A stretch of DNA of 64,000 bases from Tillandsia leiboldiana (GCA_029204045.2 CM055064.1:5862873-5926872), one strand, 5' to 3'; counted from the stretch's first letter, positions 20,485 through 30,666 are shown. Numbers and translations: made by a program. Notes: generated by a model from the letters alone, not told the origin.

Positions 20485-23415
20485 TTATTTCAAGGAAAGC
20501 ATTCCAATTGTTTTTCGCAAATGAATAAAACGTTTTTGATCCAAAGGTTTTGTTAGAATGTCAGCTAATTGATCCTCAGTTGAAATATATGAAAGTTGAA
20601 GAGTATTTGATTCAACTAGCTCTCTAAGAAAATGATATCTAAGTTCAATATGTTTTGTTCTAGAGTGCAACACAGGGTTTTTAGAAATGTTAATTGCACT
20701 TGTGTTGTCACAAAGAATTGTTACCGAAGATGCTGAAATTCGGAAGTCGCTCAACACATTTTTCATCCAAATGAGTTGGGTTGAACAACTACCCGCTGAA
20801 ATGTATTCCGCTTCGGCAGTCGAGAGTGCTATGCAATTCTCCTTTTTACTGTGCCATGCAACAAGGCAATGACCAAGATAGAAGCATGCACCACTCGTGC
20901 TTTTCCGATCATCCACTGATCCTGCCCAATCGGCATCTGAGTATCCAACAATATCCAAACTAGTTCCCATAGGATACCAAATTCCGAAATTAATTGATCC
21001 TTTGATGTACCGGATGATCCTTTTCACCGCTTTCAGGTGAACCTCCTTTGGTGCTGATTGATATCTCGCGCAAATCCCAACACTAAAGGATATATCCGGG
21101 CGACTAGCCGTGAGATAAAGTAGACTTCCAATCATACTTCGATACAGTTTCTCGTCTACATTCTCACTTTGTGATTCACTTCCAAGTCCCTTGTGGCTAG
21201 TTCCCATTGGAGTCGGAAAATCCTTCGAATTTTCTAAGTCATACTTTTTAACCAACTCCATTGCATACTTGGATTGACTCAAGTGAATACCTTCATCATT
21301 TTGTTTAATTTGCAATCCAAGGAAATAAGTCAATTCGCCCATCATGGACATCTCAAATTCGCTTTCCATGGTCTCCGCGAATTTAGAAGCATCATTATCT
21401 CTTGTTGCGCCAAATACAATGTCATCGACATAGATTTGTACTACAATGAAATTGCTTTGATAATACTTCACAAAGAGAGTCCTGTCAGCTCCCCCTCGAG
21501 TATAGCCCTTCTCCAAAAGGTGCTTTGTCAGCCTTTCGTACCATGCTCGCGGTGCTTGTTTCAGACCGTAAAGAGCCTTTTTCAAACGAAAAACATGGTT
21601 AGGTTGTTTATGGTCTACAAAACCTTTCGGTTGAGCCACATAAACTTCCTCATTTAAAAACCCATTTAGAAACGCGCTCTTAACGTCCATTTGAAATAAT
21701 TTGATTTTAAAATGACAAGCAATAGCAAATAGTATACGAATGGACTCGAGTCTAGCTACAGGGGCGAATGTTTCATCAAAGTCTATACCTTCTACTTGAG
21801 AGTAGCCTTGAGCAACTAATCGTGCCTTGTTCCTGATGATAGTACCATCCTCATTTTTCTTGTTCTTGAAAATCCATTTGGTACCTATCACATTATGTTG
21901 CTTTGGAGGCTTCGTTAATTTCCAGACTTTGTTTCGCTCAAATTGATGGAGCTCTTCCTGCATTGCTTTAATCCAGTAGTCATCCTGAAGAGCTTCATCT
22001 ATGTTCTTTGGTTCGATTAAAGATACGTAGCAAGCGAATCCACAAACCAACTGCCTCCGAGTTCTAACTCCTTCTTGTGGATCTCCAATGATGTTTGATT
22101 CAGGATGATCCTTGGAGATTCGTAGCGTTTGTTGAAACGGAGTACTCGGAGGTATATGAGATGATTCCTGCACATCAGATAAACTTGAAGAACCATTAGA
22201 TGCATCATTAATATTGGAAGTATTATCATGAGAAGATGCACTTACAGGAGTATCATCATCTAGAGAGATATCGAGGGTAGATTTTTCAGATGCAAAGTGA
22301 AAAGCTTCATCTACTTTAACATTTATAGATTCTACAATCGTTTTAGATTCGATGTTAAATACTCGATATGCTCTGCTATTTGTAGAATAACCCAAAAAGA
22401 TCCCTTCGTCACTTCGAGAGTCAAACTTTCCAAGATTTTCACGGTCACGTAAAATGTAACATGGACTCCCGAAGATACGAAAGTATTTGATATCCGGTTT
22501 TCTACTAAACCACAGCTCATATGGTGTATTTAAAGTTCCTGGGCGCAAATACACTCGATTAATGACATAGAAAGCGGTGTTCACAGCTTCAGCCCAAAAA
22601 TGTAGCGGTAAATTCCGGCTATGAAGCATCACACGCGCCATCTCTTGAACAACCCTGTTTTTACGCTCAACAACACCATTTTGCTGAGGTGTATAGGGTG
22701 CTGAGAATTCATGTTTTATACCGTTGGAAGTGCAAAAATCAATGAATTTGGAATTTATGAATTCTCCACCTCTATCACTCCTAACACGAATGATCTTTTC
22801 ATTCTTTTCAATCATAATACGATGGCAAATCTCATGAAAAGAATCAAACGTATCAGCTTTCTCTTTTAAAAATGCTACCCAAGAAAACCTAGAGAAATCA
22901 TCAACCAATAAGAAAATATACCATTTACCTCCCAAAGATGGTTGACGGGTCGGCCCCATTAAATCCATGTGTAAAAGTTCCAAAGGCCGTTTTGTACCAA
23001 CGTGGTTCAAGTTCTTGTGTGCAGTCCTGGACTGTTTTCCCTTTTGGCAACCACCACACACAATGTTTTGTTTAAATAAAAGTTTTGGAACCCCCTTGAC
23101 CACGTCCTTGTTTGAAATTCTAGCAAGTTTCTTAAAATTTAAGTGACCTAGCCTTTCATGCCAAAGTGTTTCATTATCCAAAGAAACTAGGTCACATTTT
23201 TCAGAAAATTTATTAGGAACAATATAACAATTGTTTTCAGATCTAACCCCTTTTAAAAAGAATACATGGTCCTTATCAGTTACAACACATTCAACAGATG
23301 AAAAGTTAACTGAAAAACCATTGTCGCAAAGTTGACTTATGCTGATGAGGTTAGTCTTAAGGCCATCAACAAATAACACATTATTTAGAACCGGGCCATC
23401 TGGAATAGCTACTGT
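20485..23415 (-). CDS. SIRE pol: integrase, reverse transcriptase, RNase H
   Basis: The frame continues that of gag after a TGA at 23416-23418; the first Met in it is at 23379 (964 residues from there). In order: GAG-pre-integrase with the HHCC finger (WHERLGHLNFKK, CGGCQKGK); the integrase core with D-D-E (LHMDLMGP, VRSDRGGEF, PQQNGVVERKNR); reverse transcriptase (GTKWIFKNK, FAPVARLESIRIL, FQMDVKSAFLNG, catalytic YVDDIVFG); and RNase H (GYSDADWAGSVDDRKSTSG, STAEAEYIS, CDNTSAI), ending IGMLSLK. All catalytic residues I can recognise are present. It would be made as part of a gag-pol polyprotein in the cytosolic particle. Confidence 0.95.
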   Translation of the reverse strand, partial: TVAIPDGPVLNNVLFVDGLKTNLISISQLCDNGFSVNFSSVECVVTDKDHVFFLKGVRSENNCYIVPNKFSEKCDLVSLDNETLWHERLGHLNFKKLARISNKDVVKGVPKLLFKQNIVCGGCQKGKQSRTAHKNLNHVGTKRPLELLHMDLMGPTRQPSLGGKWYIFLLVDDFSRFSWVAFLKEKADTFDSFHEICHRIMIEKNEKIIRVRSDRGGEFINSKFIDFCTSNGIKHEFSAPYTPQQNGVVERKNRVVQEMARVMLHSRNLPLHFWAEAVNTAFYVINRVYLRPGTLNTPYELWFSRKPDIKYFRIFGSPCYILRDRENLGKFDSRSDEGIFLGYSTNSRAYRVFNIESKTIVESINVKVDEAFHFASEKSTLDISLDDDTPVSASSHDNTSNINDASNGSSSLSDVQESSHIPPSTPFQQTLRISKDHPESNIIGDPQEGVRTRRQLVCGFACYVSLIEPKNIDEALQDDYWIKAMQEELHQFERNKVWKLTKPPKQHNVIGTKWIFKNKKNEDGTIIRNKARLVAQGYSQVEGIDFDETFAPVARLESIRILFAIACHFKIKLFQMDVKSAFLNGFLNEEVYVAQPKGFVDHKQPNHVFRLKKALYGLKQAPRAWYERLTKHLLEKGYTRGGADRTLFVKYYQSNFIVVQIYVDDIVFGATRDNDASKFAETMESEFEMSMMGELTYFLGLQIKQNDEGIHLSQSKYAMELVKKYDLENSKDFPTPMGTSHKGLGSESQSENVDEKLYRSMIGSLLYLTASRPDISFSVGICARYQSAPKEVHLKAVKRIIRYIKGSINFGIWYPMGTSLDIVGYSDADWAGSVDDRKSTSGACFYLGHCLVAWHSKKENCIALSTAEAEYISAGSCSTQLIWMKNVLSDFRISASSVTILCDNTSAINISKNPVLHSRTKHIELRYHFLRELVESNTLQLSYISTEDQLADILTKPLDQKRFIHLRKTIGMLSLK

Positions 23416-25602
23416 TCATTTTCCAACAATTTTGGAAGACCGACCGTCTCCGAAAACAACGAGTCCTCCGGAGATTTTCTCAAGATTTTGAAAACTATTT
23501 TTGTCACCGGTCATGTGACGGGAACACCCGCTATCCAGATACCAAGACGAACTATCATATGCATGCAAGGAAACATTGGTAACAAGACAAGGAAAGATTT
23601 CACCTTTGCGCACCCAAACCTTTTTGGAGTGCGTCGGTAATGGTCGTGAAGTTATATGCCTAGGTGAAAGCGTCTTGTTAAGACGATTGCTGCTCCTTGA
23701 TGAAGTCGTCTTGCGTGGTAAACTACCAAGGTTCTTTTCCTTCAATTGATTTGCAATTGATTTCCGAGGAATCACCTTTGTGGTAGTCATTGCAAGAGGT
23801 GTTTGAGGTGCGCGTTTGACTCCCGTCTTGCAATATCTTCTTATGTGCCCTGAAACACCACAACGAAAACATACCTTAGATCTTGACGATCCCAAAGAGG
23901 ATGAAGTAAGTTTGTTGTCGTTGTTTGTCTTGAATTCCGGTGTCGGAGGAGGAGATACCGACTGAGGCACAAAAACTGTCCCACTCGGACTTGGACTGTT
24001 TTCAGTTTGAGTGTACCCGAGGCCGAACCGATTTGTTTGACCAAGACCAAGAAGCCTATCCAACTTACTCCTTCCTGAAGAGAATCGCTTCAAGTCATCC
24101 TTGAGTTGGAAAATGGTCTTTGTCATTTCCAGGTTATCCTGTCGAGCCTCGTTGTAGAGCTTTGAGAAGTGATCCGCTTTATCCACCAGTTTTGTATGTT
24201 CCTTCTCAAAAAGCTCATTGGACTCTTGAAGGAAAACATTTACTTTTATCAGATTTTCCCTTTCCACTTCAAGAGCGTTTGAGAGAGAAGTTGCTCTTTT
24301 TGCTTCTACTTCGAGATCATGCACTCTCCCTCTCAAACTCTTGTTTTGCTTAGCCACTTTCTTTGAATCCCTCAAAAGTCTGTGGTAGGCTAAAGCAAAA
24401 TCTTCACCTTCCGAATCATCCGATTCGTTGTCCGTTGCAGTCTTTTCAACAGTGGAGTTGGACAATGACTCGGATGTACTTGCCATGAAGCACATGAAGG
24501 GTGAAGATATGGACGCGTGGAATGCCGTGGAACTCTTTTCTTCATCACTTGAAGACGACTCATTTGACGTTGAGTTGTCATCCCAAGTGACGACTTGCAT
24601 CGCCTTCTTCTTTGCCGGATACTTGTTGGGACACTCCGTTGCAATGTGGCCGTAGCCTCGACATTTGAAGCATTGTAGTTGTCCCTCTGAACTTTTCTTA
24701 TCCTTTGAGAAGTTCTCTTGCTTTCTTGACTTGTAACTTGAAGTACCCTTGCCTTTGTTCGACTTTCCGAAGGATGGAGATTTACTTGAATTACCCCTTC
24801 GAAAGTTGCTGCGAAACTTCCTTGTCAAGAGAGCGAGCTGCTTCTCAAATTCCTCCATAGAAAGGTTCTCGTCATCGTCTGAGGAGGATGTATCCGCGTC
24901 TTCTTCCTTAGTTGTTTTCAACGCATAACCTGAAGACTTAGAAGATGATGCTTTTCCAGAAGAATTGTTAGTAGTAAATGTCATTTCATATGTTTGTAAT
25001 GAACCAACTAATTCTTCTACACGCATTTCGTCCGGGTGTTTAATAGTTTCAATGGCTGTAACCTTTGGGCGAAATCGTTCAGGAAGAGTTCTTAAGATCT
25101 TTCTTACAACCTTAAATTCTGGAATCTTCTCTCCCAGGTTAGCACATGAGTTTACGATGTCTTGCAATCGTGTATAGTAGTCCGTGAAAGATTCATTTTC
25201 TGCCATCAAGATAGAGTCAAACTTGCTCGTAAGCATTTGCAGTTTCTGAATCTTCACGAGGTTAGTTCCCTTATGTGTAACCTGAAGAACATCCCAGATT
25301 TCTTTCGCAGTCTCACATGCCGAGACGCGAGAGAATTCAGTTTGAGATAAGGCATTAAAAATAGCATTAATTCCCTTGCCATTGTAAGAAGATGAATCTA
25401 ACTCTTCCTTGGTCCATTTCGACCTAGGTTTTAAGGTGCGAACATCAGAGATAATTTCAGTTGGATTAGACCATCCTAATTCAATTGATTGCCACACCCT
25501 TTCCTCGATGGAAATTAAAAAGGCTTTCATTCGTACTTTCCAGTACGCATAATTTGTTCCATCAAAGAAAGGGGGTCGATTGATGTTTCCACCTTCAACC
25601 AT
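23416..25602 (-). CDS. SIRE gag plus aspartic protease
   Basis: 728 residues, starting MVEGGN at 25602. Opens with the copia gag signature FDGTNYAYWKVRMKAFL (about residues 13-29), then the UBN2/gag domain. Two CCHC knuckles follow, CFKCRGYGHIATEC (about residue 311) and CFRCGVSGHIRRYC (about residue 580), with a long coiled-coil segment between them. Near the C-terminus is the protease active site WYLDSGCSRHMTG. The frame then meets TGA at 23416-23418, where copia proteins normally run on into integrase. A point nonsense mutation or a readthrough stop are both possible. Gag forms the virus-like particle and packages element RNA. Confidence 0.93.
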   Translation of the reverse strand: MVEGGNINRPPFFDGTNYAYWKVRMKAFLISIEERVWQSIELGWSNPTEIISDVRTLKPRSKWTKEELDSSSYNGKGINAIFNALSQTEFSRVSACETAKEIWDVLQVTHKGTNLVKIQKLQMLTSKFDSILMAENESFTDYYTRLQDIVNSCANLGEKIPEFKVVRKILRTLPERFRPKVTAIETIKHPDEMRVEELVGSLQTYEMTFTTNNSSGKASSSKSSGYALKTTKEEDADTSSSDDDENLSMEEFEKQLALLTRKFRSNFRRGNSSKSPSFGKSNKGKGTSSYKSRKQENFSKDKKSSEGQLQCFKCRGYGHIATECPNKYPAKKKAMQVVTWDDNSTSNESSSSDEEKSSTAFHASISSPFMCFMASTSESLSNSTVEKTATDNESDDSEGEDFALAYHRLLRDSKKVAKQNKSLRGRVHDLEVEAKRATSLSNALEVERENLIKVNVFLQESNELFEKEHTKLVDKADHFSKLYNEARQDNLEMTKTIFQLKDDLKRFSSGRSKLDRLLGLGQTNRFGLGYTQTENSPSPSGTVFVPQSVSPPPTPEFKTNNDNKLTSSSLGSSRSKVCFRCGVSGHIRRYCKTGVKRAPQTPLAMTTTKVIPRKSIANQLKEKNLGSLPRKTTSSRSSNRLNKTLSPRHITSRPLPTHSKKVWVRKGEIFPCLVTNVSLHAYDSSSWYLDSGCSRHMTGDKNSFQNLEKISGGLVVFGDGRSSKIVGK

Positions 25603-25621
25603 TGTTTACAATCCTATTCCC

Positions 25622-25633
25622 GCTCCGATACCA
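25622..25633 (-). other. Primer-binding site of the SIRE element
   Basis: TGGTATCGGAGC on the minus strand, two bases after the 5' LTR end. It matches the initiator-Met tRNA primer site (TGGTATCAGAGC) at 11 of 12 positions. Confidence 0.9.
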
Positions 25634-25635
25634 CT

Positions 25636-26936
25636 TGTTGGGTTATATGTAATGTAGATCTAAATAGGGGAAAAAACACCTAGAGGGGGGTGAATAGGTG
25701 TAAACGTATAAACACTCAAAAATCGTTGCGATAAAAATCCAATGCGGAAATAAAAATAACACGCAAGATTTTTACGTGGAAAACTCCATCACCGGAGTAA
25801 AAAACCACGGGACTGATAACACAGCAGAAATCCACTAGAATTAAAACACGTACAAGGTGATTTACCGTACACACTTACGACTCAACCTTTTCCATACGCT
25901 CCTAGAGGATCTTCTCCGCTCGCTCCGCGACGCTTCTCGAATCCACGATCTGCGCCCAACGCCGAATCCACGGCGTCCAACGTCGAATCCACGACGTCCG
26001 ACCGAATCCATGGTCTGCACCCAATAGCACCCTTCGAATCCACGAACGTGCCTCGCTCCGAATCCACGAGAGCGGTTGAACCTTGAATCCACAAGGACAC
26101 GCGAATCCACGCGCCGATTTTGGGGAAATCATTGTTTTTGGGTGGTGATGATCCGCCGAATACTTAGATCAAAGATAGATCGGAAATACCATCTAAGTAT
26201 TCATTAGTTTGATTCAACTCAAGATGTGAGTATGAAAACCTAAAATCAAACTAATCAATATAGATGAAGAAACATAGAGTATTCTCTAATGATTTTCTTT
26301 CTTCTCTATATGTGGATCTTAGGCCGTATAAAATGATATTTGAATATGACGGCTCTATATCGATTATGTGGATTTTGGATTCTGGATTAACCCTAGAAAA
26401 AGAGTCATAGGGTCTATTTATAGGTTAGAAACATTTGGAAGGAGATAAGAATCAAAAACCTAACATTTCTGGAATTTTGACGGACGGCGATCCGGATCGG
26501 ATTTGGGCGATCCGGATTGCAGTAGCAATAAGGACGGTTTCCAGAAAACAAACGTTCGGGATCCGGATCGGAATGCCTGATCCGGATCGTTCATACATTT
26601 CAGAAAACTCAACGTTCGGGATCCGGATCGTGAGATGCTGCGATCCGGATTGAAGTAATGTATGAAACAACAACCTTCGGGATCCGGACTGCTGGCTCTG
26701 ATCCGGATCCTGAACATGTCCGAACACCAGTTTTTGATTTTTATGCAGTTAAAAACTCTTCCAGGTGTTTCTACACTACAAGAAGTATTCGGATCACCAA
26801 TAATCTTTAGTTAAACATACCTGATCATTTTGAATTCTTCTTTCTTGAGATTGAGTTAAATGATCCAACTTTCTTCACCTTCAATCTTCAAGACTTGAAC
26901 CTTTCACGAAACTACGCCAACTCAAATTCCGTAACA
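25636..26936 (-). repeat. 5' LTR of the SIRE element
   Basis: 1301 bases, the transcription-driving copy. U3 (right part) contains five perfect GATCCGGATC palindromes (26489, 26560, 26579, 26620, 26700) upstream of the TATA box. The R-U5 part carries the CGAATCCACG repeats. Confidence 0.97.
26414..26423 (-). promoter_or_regulatory. TATA box of the SIRE 5' LTR
   Basis: CTATAAATAG on the minus strand, a near-perfect plant TATA box, preceded within 300 bases by the GATCCGGATC cluster. Transcription should begin about 30 bases further left. Confidence 0.75.
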
Positions 26937-28109
26937 GTCTACAACCGAATTGCGTAAAAGATTGCAACAAAAATATCATGTGGACTTGACCTATTGCAAG
27001 GTCTTTAGGGGAAAAGAAATGGCTTTGTCTAAAATCCATGGGAAGTGGGGGGAGTCTTATAAAAGAATTTTTGATTTCAAGGACGAAATTGTTAGAAGAA
27101 ATCACGGTAGTCATGTGGAGATAAAGTTGCAAGTTATTAATCAAAAGTATCATTTTCAACGAATTTTTATTGCTTTTGGTGGTTGCATTCAAGGATTCCT
27201 CACTGGATGTAGGCCTTATATTGCATTAGATGGATGCAATCTCAAAGGAAAGCATAGAGGAGTGCTCATAGCAGCTACAAGTATCGACGGAAATAAATCA
27301 ATTTTTTCGGTTGTTTTCGGTGTTGTCGAGTCGGAGAACCCTGACAGTTGGGAATGGTTTCTTCATGGGTTGAAGATTGCTATAGGAGAACCCGAAGGCC
27401 TAGTGTTCTCATCTGATAAACAAAAAGGTTTAGATGAGGCCGTTCAAGTTGTTTATCCAAGAATTGAATATAGAGAATGTATGCGTCATCTTTATAGTAA
27501 CTTCAAAAAGAAATTTCGTGGAGATTGCTATAAAGATAATTTGTGGGCTGCAGCAACAGCGTATAAACAAAATGTTTATGAAGCTAGCATTGCTAAGGTG
27601 TATGAAGCAAACCCAATGGCTATTGAGTACTTGCGGGAGAACCATAGCTATTTGTGGAGTCGAAGTAAATTCGGGACAAATGCTAGGTGTGATTAGTTGA
27701 CCAATAATATTTCTGAATCATTCAATGCATGGATTTCTAACGATAGGCATAGACCATTGATTGGCATGATCGACACTATCCGACAAAAAATAATGGTTAA
27801 GATGGATGAGAGAAGAAATAGAGCAAGAAAGTGGGATCATGAAATTGTACCAACAGTAATCAAACATGTAAACAAGATAAGCAAGGTAAGTTAGTTCTAA
27901 CTCTGATTTTCATTTTGTCTATATGCTATCTTGCTCACTGCAATGTTGTTTCTTTTATTTTTGTTCATGTAGGGCATACATCTACAATTTACATCACAAT
28001 GAATATGTATAAAGAGTTAATAACTTACTAATTGTCTAGCTGTTGTGGTTTTATAGTTTTCTTTGTGCAAACTTTATGCAAATGAAGGAAGTTTTCTAAT
28101 GGTTATGTT

Positions 28110-28230
28110 GCAATGCTCACTGCAATGCTCACTGCAATGCTGCAATGCAATGACTGCAATGCTCATGAAACTGTTGCAAATCACTGCAATGCAATGAAAC
28201 TGTTGCAATGCTCACTGCAATGAAACTGTT
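28110..28230. repeat. CTCACTGCAATG-type repeats in a MULE intron
   Basis: The word GCAATG, often as CTCACTGCAATG or CAATGAAACTGTTGC, recurs many times within the intron 27886-28257. Related CTGCAATGCT words reappear at 29280-29510 near the other gene. Confidence 0.7.
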
Positions 28231-28985
28231 ATCCTATCTAATCTTCACAATCTGTAGGATTTGGGTCAATATGAGGTGCTATGGAGTGATGAGTTTTCAG
28301 CAGAAGTAATTGGACCTCATAAAAGATGCGAGGTGAGATTGCAAGACATGCAATGCAGCTGCAGAGTATGGCAAGTAAAAGGTGTGCCATGCATTCATGC
28401 AATGGCAGTTATAGGTAAACTAAGACATGAAAAGTGGAAAAAATTTGTTCACCCATATTTTACAGTAACCAAATATAAGGAGGCTTACTCTGTTGGTATT
28501 GCACCATTGCCTAGTAGTGATCAGTGGATAAAGATTGACATCGGCCATGATGTATTACCTCCTATTTTAAATAGGCCAGCTGAAAGACCTCGAAAGAAAA
28601 GAATTAGAGGATCAGATGAGATGGTAATTAGGAAAAAGCATCGATGCAAAAGATGCAACCAATTAGGCCATCGTGCAAAAACATGTAAGAACCCTGTTAC
28701 TACGAACCCTCAGTCTGAATACGCAGATGAAGGAGTATCTCAAGCAAGTGCTGGTATTGGTAGTGGCATAAGGTATTATATTGACCAACAAAATTTACTT
28801 TCAATTTAATTTTTTCACTATATTACTAACTGCTAAAAATGGTATGTAGGCGCAAAGGAAAGAGACTAGCATCAAAATCAAAACAGGCAACTTGTGAAGC
28901 GATAATCTCATAGTCCCAACAAGGAAGTTCCATAAGTGAAATTGATGCTATGGAATGTCTAAAAAATCAAGATTCAGTTCGATGA

Positions 28986-29636
28986 AAGAGTTGATGTATA
29001 ATGTTTTTTTGGACAGTTGGTCTAAATGAATGTATTTTGTGGTCTGCATGGATGTATTTTGTGTAAAGGTTAATATGGTAGGTAATTTCATACTGCTAAC
29101 TTTGAAGTACTTAATTTTGAAGTACTTGACTTTGAAGTACTTGTTAATTTCACACTGCTAACTTTGAAATACTTATTGTTTTCATGCTTTGAATGGATGT
29201 AATTTGGATATACTCATATGTAACATTTTGATTTGAATGGATGTAATTTGGTTCTACTCATAAGTTATGACTTACATTGTGGTTGTATTGAACTGCTAAC
29301 TGCAATTCTGTGAGGAGGTATGTGGTCACTTGATTTGAATGAATGAATTTTTCATACTGCTAACATTTTGATTTGAATGCTGACTGCAATGCTATGAGGA
29401 GAATTGTGGTCACTTGATTTTTTTTTTGTAGATTTGATTTTTTACAAAATGAAAAAAAAAATTAGGATCACAAACTGCAATGCTGACTGCAATGCTGTGA
29501 GGAGAATTACATTTTTACAAAAACTACTACTTTATCACTACTTTTATCATAGTAAAATAATATTTCACTTACATTACAACAGCAACTACTCCATCAACTA
29601 CTTTATCACAATATTGCAGTTTTACATCACATTTTA
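28986..29636. other. MULE region between the two convergent genes
   Basis: Holds the 3' flanks of both MULE genes. AT-rich, with repeated ACTTTGAAGTACTT and CTGCAATGCTGTGAGGAG words. No coding region. Confidence 0.55.
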
Positions 29637-30225
29637 TTACTTTGCCAAACTAAACAAGATATTAGCTACCACCAAATATACAAGCAACTTAAGAAGAAAT
29701 AAAACTTTGTTTTCAAACTTTTGAATGCGATGCTCCACAGCTTCTTGAAATGTCTGTAATTGGTATTTTAAGTCAACAGTATTGTGGTGTGTGTCATCAA
29801 CCCAAGCAAAATAATTGCAGTGCTCATTACTCTGCAAAATATAAAAATAAGAAAATAATTAGTAAATAAAAAATAAAAATTATATGGATCTGTATGATTT
29901 TTTTTTTTTTTTTGATTAGTAAATAATTACAGTGTTCATTACTCTGCAATTAACCATTTTTTTTAAACCACTTTAATTGGAATAATGGTAAATAATGCTA
30001 TTGTATACTAAACTTTGAAACCCTTGAAGTTACTGTAGACAATGAACAACAAACTATTTTTTCATCGATGCAAAATTAGTTGTCTTACCCCCAATTTGGA
30101 CACCCATAAAATCGACGACCTCTAGTGTGTTGCTGCTTTGAAACCCAAATTTTACAAGTTTTAAAGAAATCACACTTGGGAATTTCGATGTTATGCGAAG
30201 AATCTACCGATCTTTCACTCATCAT
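29637..30225 (-). CDS. Small GRF-zinc-finger membrane protein carried by the MULE
   Basis: Two exons on the minus strand, 30089-30225 and 29637-29829, with a GT donor (GTAAGA) and an AG acceptor (TTGCAGAG), give 109 residues with no break. The start is ATG ATG at 30225. Residues ~17-60 hold a GRF-type zinc finger: C-x5-C-x-I-W-V, RGRRFYGCPNW, then HCNYFAWVD, i.e. the CCCHC-like pattern with the eponymous G-R-R-F form. A short helical segment (~LQTFQEAVEHRIQKF) and a hydrophobic helix (LFLLKLLVYLVVANILFSLA) end the protein, so it should be tail-anchored. GRF fingers bind single-stranded nucleic acid or act as adaptors in other proteins. It lies tail-to-tail with the transposase gene, inside the same TIRs. 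Why an element should carry it is unknown. Confidence 0.8.
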
Positions 30226-30372
30226 AAAAAATAATGTATTAAAGGAGAGAAAAAGATGAAAAAATAAAAAAAATAAAAAAATAAAGCTGTTGGAGATTAA
30301 TAGAGAAAAATAAATGGAAAAATCAAAATATTATATAGAGAAAAGTTGGCTTTAATGGTAGGTTGGGTTCTT

Positions 30373-30381
30373 CTTTTATAG
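30373..30381 (-). promoter_or_regulatory. TATA box of the GRF-finger gene
   Basis: CTATAAAAG on the minus strand, about 150 bases upstream of the ATG at 30225 and just inside the right TIR. Spacing fits a plant promoter with a ~120-base leader. Confidence 0.6.
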
Positions 30382-30499
30382 ATGAAGGAGATGATCATTG
30401 GAATTTTTTGAGAGAGACATTTTTGCAAAAAGTATAGAAATTTTGCTTTTGGAGGAATATATTTGTAAGGGCAAAAAAGTTATTTCACTTTTATTCTAT

Positions 30500-30657
30500 T
30501 AAAATATAAACAGTTTCTAAACGGTAATAAACTAGAGGGGTAAATATGAACAACTTAGGATTTTTGAAAGGATAAATATAAAAAGTTGAATTTTGTAGGG
30601 ATATATTTGCTATTCGACATGTTTAGAGGGACCCGTATACAATTAACCCATATATCC
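30500..30657. repeat. MULE right terminal inverted repeat
   Basis: Inverted counterpart of 13533-13690. The outer limit is set by the TATTTTTTA duplication at 30658-30666. Confidence 0.8.
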
Positions 30658-30666
30658 TATTTTTTA

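Larger units (their letters stand above)
15484..26936 (-). mobile_element. SIRE-type Ty1/copia retrotransposon, nearly intact
   Basis: 11,453 bases on the minus strand: 5' LTR 25636-26936, primer site 25622-25633, gag 23416-25602, pol to 20485, a third ORF 17500-18912, polypurine tract 16785-16796, 3' LTR 15484-16784. The 5-base duplication GTCTA (15479-15483 and 26937-26941) is exact. The two 1301-base LTRs differ at about 11 positions by eye, nearly all transitions, which points to a recent insertion. Long size, gag opening like other SIRE elements, two zinc knuckles and an extra ORF after pol all fit the SIRE/Maximus lineage. The only visible coding defect is one in-frame stop between gag-protease and integrase. 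Confidence 0.95.
14335..28985 (+). pseudogene. mudrA-type MULE transposase, disrupted
   Basis: Exon pieces: 14335-15268, 15360-15483, then (after the SIRE insertion and its GTCTA duplication) 26942-27885, 28258-28772 and 28850 to a TGA at 28983-28985. In order: an N-terminal region that needs at least two frame changes near 14470-14560; an Asp/Glu/Gly-rich acidic linker; a MuDR zinc-binding segment (ARCSKSNCKW, GEHTCT); the MULE DDE core (YIALDGCNLKGKHRG, VFSSDKQKGLDEAV, YRECMRHLYSNFKKKF); a SWIM finger (C-x-C then C-x-H, 28354-28393); and a CCHC knuckle (CKRCNQLGHRAKTC). In-frame TAG codons occur at 15152, 15432, 27694 and 28911, each with readable protein on both sides. The donor of the 15269-15359 intron reads AT. 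The enzyme would cut and rejoin element ends; this copy is dead. Confidence 0.87.
13533..30657 (+). mobile_element. Mutator-like element (MULE) with long TIRs
   Basis: The left end starts GGGTTAATTACATACGG and the right end, read inward on the minus strand, has GGGTTAATTGTATACGGGTC. The ends align over more than 100 bases, sharing for instance AATAGCAAATATAT and CCCTACAAAATTCAAC-type blocks. A 9-base repeat TATTTTTTA flanks it (13524-13532 and 30658-30666), the length expected for Mutator. The right end has 8 bases (GGATATAT) beyond the GGGTTAATT start that the left lacks. Without the nested SIRE retrotransposon the element is about 5.7 kb. It carries a mudrA-type transposase pseudogene (+) and a convergent GRF-finger gene (-), an arrangement like MuDR's two convergent genes. 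Confidence 0.85.
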
